A DNA stretch of 9,624 nucleotides from Elusimicrobiales bacterium. Lineage in GTDB: Bacteria > Elusimicrobiota > Elusimicrobia > Elusimicrobiales > Elusimicrobiaceae. Of the stretch, positions 6,140 through 9,624 are shown one piece after another. The stretch spans positions 1 to 9,624 of the forward strand of contig JAUNWB010000028.1 in assembly GCA_030540535.1 (NCBI GenBank). Direction: 5' to 3'. The notes below the pieces were generated by a model. It was not told the origin of the DNA. It saw only the letters and a list, made by a program, of their open reading frames with translations, and made no database searches. Numbering within the stretch: position 1 is the stretch's first letter; every line of letters begins with the position of its first letter. The translations under genes were made by a program, and so were the position numbers.

Positions 6140-6897
6140 TGCCCGCGCTTACCCACATTAACGGTTCCGGCAATACGGTTTCTTTCGTATTGCCGGACCA
6201 TTCTTTTATTACTGCGTTTTCCGCCGAAGAAACCGCCCTGTTAAACGCTTTCCCGCTGAGTATTGCCGGGAATAACAATACCGTACAAATTGCCGTGGAA
6301 AGCCGGGAAGAAATTTCCGCCTTTCTGCGCCGCCCGGGCCTCTATATTTTTATTACGGGGCATAATAATACGGTGCGGCTGGGTAAAATCGGTTATTCGG
6401 TAAACGAATTTTTGGGCATTACGGGCTTAAAAATTTATATCGGCGGCGCGGCCAACGCGTGGCTGGACCCGAACTCCCCCCGCTGCGCCAGCGGCTGCAC
6501 GGTGGATATAGCCGACGGGTGTACCTTTTGCGGTACGCGGATTTATTTGCAGGATGACAATTCCCGCGTGAGCGTAGGAAAAGACTGTATGTTTTCCTGG
6601 GGCATAGACGTATGGTGTTCCGATGTACACACCATTACGGATTTGGAAGGCAATCCGCTCAATTTCGGCCGGAGTATTGAAATCGGTCCGCGCGTGTGGG
6701 TGGGTAAAGACGTTAAAGTCGGCAAAAACACCCGCATTTTGGCGGACAGCGTGATAGGGTGGGGCAGTATCGTTACCCGCCGGTTTGACGAAACCAACGT
6801 GGTAATAGCCGGAAATCCGGCTAAAATTATTAAGCGCGGCATTAAATGGAATCCGCGCGATTTGCAAAATTACGCTCTGTGGCGCAATAAAAAATAA
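6139..6897 (+). CDS. Hexapeptide-repeat (left-handed beta-helix) acyltransferase with an extended N-terminal region
   Basis: A 252-residue protein. The C-terminal half (about 120-232) is a typical LbH O-acyltransferase: hexapeptide turns such as CTVDIADGCTF and IEIGPRVWVGKDVKVGKNTRI, the likely catalytic H164 in SDVHTITD, and the closing VVIAGNPAKIIKR. Such enzymes move acetyl or other acyl groups from CoA to sugars, often in capsule or lipopolysaccharide synthesis. The N-terminal 85 residues hold three copies of a G-x-x-N-T-V motif at 9-14, 44-49 and 74-79 (INGSGNTV, IAGNNNTV, ITGHNNTV), which may be extra coils of the helix. There is no signal peptide, so it is cytoplasmic. The start ATG overlaps the preceding stop codon by one base (TAATG) and there is no separate ribosome site of note, which points to translational coupling with the DXS-like gene. 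The acceptor substrate is unknown. Confidence 0.88.
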   Translation: MPALTHINGSGNTVSFVLPDHSFITAFSAEETALLNAFPLSIAGNNNTVQIAVESREEISAFLRRPGLYIFITGHNNTVRLGKIGYSVNEFLGITGLKIYIGGAANAWLDPNSPRCASGCTVDIADGCTFCGTRIYLQDDNSRVSVGKDCMFSWGIDVWCSDVHTITDLEGNPLNFGRSIEIGPRVWVGKDVKVGKNTRILADSVIGWGSIVTRRFDETNVVIAGNPAKIIKRGIKWNPRDLQNYALWRNKK

Positions 6898-6941
6898 GTT
6901 TTTTATCCGCAAAAGAGCAGGCGTTCTTAGAAGTATCAACT

Positions 6942-6976
6942 AAAAAGCCCCGGCCTTTAAGGCACGGGGCTTTTTT
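6942..6976. terminator. Bidirectional intrinsic terminator between the acyltransferase and RND pump genes
   Basis: An 11-bp stem AAAAAGCCCCG (6942-6952) / CGGGGCTTTTT (6965-6975), extended by GCC/GGC (6953-6955 with 6961-6963) and a one-base bulge, carries an A run on one side and T6 on the other. It can therefore end the + strand operon, 44 bases after its stop, and the - strand RND gene, 24 bases after its stop. A second small hairpin, CTGC/GCAG at 6985-6998, lies between it and the RND stop codon. Confidence 0.92.
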
Positions 6977-7000
6977 ATGTAAGACTGCTTTTAAGCAGGA

Positions 7001-9624
7001 TTAATTCTGTGCGGGCGTCTGTTCCGCCGGGGCTTCTTGTTTGCGTTTGCGGGCTTCCCACTTGTCTACATAGGTTTGTACCAAAATGTAGAACAGCGGA
7101 ATCAAGATAAGCCCCAACAAGGTACCGATTAACATACCCCAAAACACCGGCACCCCAAGCGCGCGGCGGCTGGCCGCACCCGCGCCCGTGGCCACTACCA
7201 TGGGCAGCATACCTAAGATGAACGTAAAAGCCGTCATCAGTACGGGGCGGAAGCGCTGGGTGAGCCCGTCCAAAGCCGCCGTATAAGCGGTAGTGCCTTT
7301 GGCGTGTTCGTCTTTGGAAAACTCTACAATCAAAATAGCGTTTTTAGCGGATAAACCCACGAGCAGTACGAGCCCCAGCTGCGCGTAAATGCTCAGCGGC
7401 AGGTTCGTAATCCACAGCCCGAAAAGCCCCCCGCCTACGGCCGCCACGACGGACATCAATACCGGCACGGGAATCGTCCAGCTTTCGTACTGCGCCACCA
7501 GGAACAGATACGCAAACACCACGGCCAGCAGGATTAAGAGGCCTAATTGCCCCTGGTTTTGTTTTTCCTGATAGCTCATACCGCTCCATTCGTAAGCGTA
7601 GCCGGCGGGCAGATTTTTCATGATTTCTTCCGTTACGGCCATGGCTTCCCCGGTGCTGGAGCTGGGCGACGGAGAGGCGTTCATGCTGGCGGCCGGGTAT
7701 TGGTTGTAGCGCGTAATCTGGCGCGGCGACAGCACGTAACGCAAGTTTACCAGGGCGCGCAGCGGCACCAGTTCCCCTTGGTTGTTGGGAACATACATTT
7801 TATTGATGTCATCCGGCGTAACGCGGAATTTGGAATCGGACTGAATGATTACCTTGTTCACCTGCGTACCGAAGTTGACGTCGCCGATGTACGAAGAACC
7901 CAGGTATTTTTCCAATACGGAGTACACGCTGGAAACGGGTACGTTCATGGCTTCGGCTTTGGTGCGGTCCACGTCCAAATAGATGTTGGGCGTATTGGCT
8001 TTAAAGGTGGAATACGCCACCATCATCGACGGATCCGACATCATTCTATAGGCCGAGCTGTCCGCGGCCGCGGCAAGCTGTTGGTAATCAAAGTCGTTAA
8101 GCGACTGGATTTTTAAGTCCAACCCGCCGGTGGTACCCAAACCGGGAATGGACGGCATTTCAAAGATCATGATAGACGCTTCGGGAATGGTGGACAGTTT
8201 GCGGGTAAGCTGATTGACAATCGCGCTTTGCTGCATAGAGGCGGATTTGCGCTCATCCCACGGATCGAGCGATAAGAATGCCATCGCCACGTTTTCCCCC
8301 GTACCGGCAAGCAGACTGTGGCCGATAACGGACGTCATGTGTTTAATACCGGGCACTTCGCGCACCATAGGCGTAATTTTATCCAGTACGGCCTGCGTGC
8401 GGGAGAAAGCGGCGCCTTCGGGCAGTTGGATGTCGACTAATGCCACGCCTTGGTCTTCCGTCGGAATAAAGGACGTCTGACTGAATTTTACAAATACGCC
8501 GTCTAACAATAAGAAACCGGCAAAAATCAGCGCAATAATAATCAGTTTGCGGGCGATTTTCTTTACCACGCTCTTGTAGCTGCGCGCGCCGCGCTGTACG
8601 GCAAAGTTGAACCAGCGGAGCGCAAAGAATTTGGTTTCCGGCACCGGGCGCAGCATGGTGGCACAAATAGCCGGCGACAAAGACAGCGCGTTAAGCGTAG
8701 AGAAACACACCGCCACGGAAATGGTAACGGCGAACTGTTTGTAAATTTCGCCCGTGATGCCGCCCATAAAGCAGATCGGCACGAAGATGGCCAAAAGTAC
8801 CAGCGTGGTGGCGATCAGCGCGCCGGAGAGTTCTTCCATGGCCTGCGTAGCGGCTTCCACGGCGCCTTTGTGTTCGCGGTTCATTAAGTAAATAACGCGT
8901 TCCACGACGCAGATGGCGTCGTCTACCACTAGACCGATAGCCAGTACCAATGCAAACAGCGTAAACAGGTTAATGGAATACCCGAGCGCCAGCATAACGG
9001 CAAACGTACCGAGCAAAGACACCGGAATCGTGGCCGAAGGCACCAGCGTGGCGCGCCAGTCCTGCAAAAATACGTAACAAACGAGTACTACCAAAATAAA
9101 CGTGATGAGTAAGGTTTCCACCACTTCGTAAATAGACGCGTAAATAAAGTCCGTCGTATCTACGGAAAAGTCATACGTCATATCGCCGGGGAAGAACTGT
9201 TCCAAGCGTTTCAGTTCCGCTTTGAGTTCTTTCATCGTTTCCACCGCGTTGGCGCCGGAAGCGAGGCTGATCATCATAGGCGTAGAAGTTTTGCCGTCGA
9301 ACTGGGCGGCGTGGGTATAACTTTCCTGCCCTTCTTCCACTTTGGCGATTTCTTTTAAGCGCACCTGGCCGCCTTGTTCGTCGGTGCGGACGATGATGTT
9401 TTCAAAGTCCGACGCTTTGTTCAGGCGTCCGTCGGTTTGCAGGGCGTAAACGGTCAGCACGTTGCCGTCGTTGGGGCGCGCGCCGATTTTACCCAAAGAG
9501 GGCTGGTAGTTTTGGCTGGAAATGGCGTTTGTTACGTCCGCCTGCGAGATGTTAAGGGCGGCCATTTTATCCGGGTCCAGCCACACGCGCATACTTTTGC
9601 TCGCGCCGAACACCATGGCTTCAC
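7001..9624 (-). CDS. RND multidrug efflux transporter, HAE1/AcrB family (N-terminal part outside window)
   Basis: The frame is open through the right edge. An internal ATG at 9616 is not the start, because the first visible residues (EAMVFGASKSMRVWLDP) match about residue 175 of AcrB, so roughly 175 residues are missing. From M at 9616, the proton-relay residues of AcrB (D407, D408, K940, T978) are present as D232/D233 in GLVVDDAICVVE, K758 in GLSAKNAILIVEF and T795 in RPVLMTAFTF. The order is remaining porter domain, TM2-TM6, second periplasmic porter and docking domain (about 375-680, with SGMSYQE), then TM8-TM12. The C-terminal tail is short, basic, then Ala/Pro/Gln-rich. HAE1 pumps use proton motive force with a periplasmic adaptor and outer-membrane channel to expel drugs, bile salts or other amphiphiles. 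The partner genes would lie to the right. Substrates cannot be told from sequence. Confidence 0.96.
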   Translation of the reverse strand, partial: EAMVFGASKSMRVWLDPDKMAALNISQADVTNAISSQNYQPSLGKIGARPNDGNVLTVYALQTDGRLNKASDFENIIVRTDEQGGQVRLKEIAKVEEGQESYTHAAQFDGKTSTPMMISLASGANAVETMKELKAELKRLEQFFPGDMTYDFSVDTTDFIYASIYEVVETLLITFILVVLVCYVFLQDWRATLVPSATIPVSLLGTFAVMLALGYSINLFTLFALVLAIGLVVDDAICVVERVIYLMNREHKGAVEAATQAMEELSGALIATTLVLLAIFVPICFMGGITGEIYKQFAVTISVAVCFSTLNALSLSPAICATMLRPVPETKFFALRWFNFAVQRGARSYKSVVKKIARKLIIIALIFAGFLLLDGVFVKFSQTSFIPTEDQGVALVDIQLPEGAAFSRTQAVLDKITPMVREVPGIKHMTSVIGHSLLAGTGENVAMAFLSLDPWDERKSASMQQSAIVNQLTRKLSTIPEASIMIFEMPSIPGLGTTGGLDLKIQSLNDFDYQQLAAAADSSAYRMMSDPSMMVAYSTFKANTPNIYLDVDRTKAEAMNVPVSSVYSVLEKYLGSSYIGDVNFGTQVNKVIIQSDSKFRVTPDDINKMYVPNNQGELVPLRALVNLRYVLSPRQITRYNQYPAASMNASPSPSSSTGEAMAVTEEIMKNLPAGYAYEWSGMSYQEKQNQGQLGLLILLAVVFAYLFLVAQYESWTIPVPVLMSVVAAVGGGLFGLWITNLPLSIYAQLGLVLLVGLSAKNAILIVEFSKDEHAKGTTAYTAALDGLTQRFRPVLMTAFTFILGMLPMVVATGAGAASRRALGVPVFWGMLIGTLLGLILIPLFYILVQTYVDKWEARKRKQEAPAEQTPAQN

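Noticed and set aside
7547..8116. A 189-codon open frame on the + strand inside the RND gene
   Set aside because: It is antisense to a well-conserved pump region and the translation has no recognisable features.

Overview
The window looks like chromosome from a Gram-negative anaerobe. The signs are a PerR-type regulator next to a rubrerythrin (peroxide defence without catalase) and an HAE1-class RND efflux pump, which needs an outer membrane. Overall feel suggests a gut-associated lineage such as Elusimicrobiota, but nothing in the sequence proves the taxon. No tRNA, rRNA, CRISPR array or insertion sequence was seen.

Layout. (1) 2-832, + strand: the C-terminal part of a PerR-like Fur-family repressor, then rubrerythrin, closed by a strong terminator. 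(2) 883-1204: a gene-free strip packed with small hairpin repeats (8-bp stem, 9-nt loop) whose stem sequences change while pairing is kept. (3) 1205-3668, - strand: a YbaK/EbsC-type aminoacyl-tRNA deacylase, a secreted protein with a possible AHH/HNH-type nuclease domain, and glyceraldehyde-3-phosphate dehydrogenase with its own terminator. (4) 3669-3965: a divergent intergenic region with a diverged ~90-bp duplication, followed by a promoter with the 19-bp spacer and dyad typical of MerR-family control. (5) 3966-6897, + strand: a tight three-gene operon of a (R)-mandelonitrile-lyase-like cupin, a DXS-like thiamine-diphosphate enzyme and a hexapeptide acyltransferase. (6) 6942-6976: a bidirectional terminator shared with (7) the RND pump, on the - strand and cut by the right edge.

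The most interesting part is the operon at 3912-6897. The DXS-like enzyme keeps the thiamine-diphosphate and catalytic residues of 1-deoxyxylulose-5-phosphate synthase. It lacks three residues that in E. coli DXS contact glyceraldehyde 3-phosphate (Y392, R420 and R478 are replaced by Met, Ala and Ser). Together with a promoter resembling the AdhR/NmlR class of MerR targets (aldehyde and electrophile stress) and a metal-binding cupin, this suggests an inducible carboligase acting on some other, probably non-phosphorylated aldehyde, rather than isoprenoid synthesis. That is inference. The second item of interest is the covarying hairpin repeat cluster at 902-1188.
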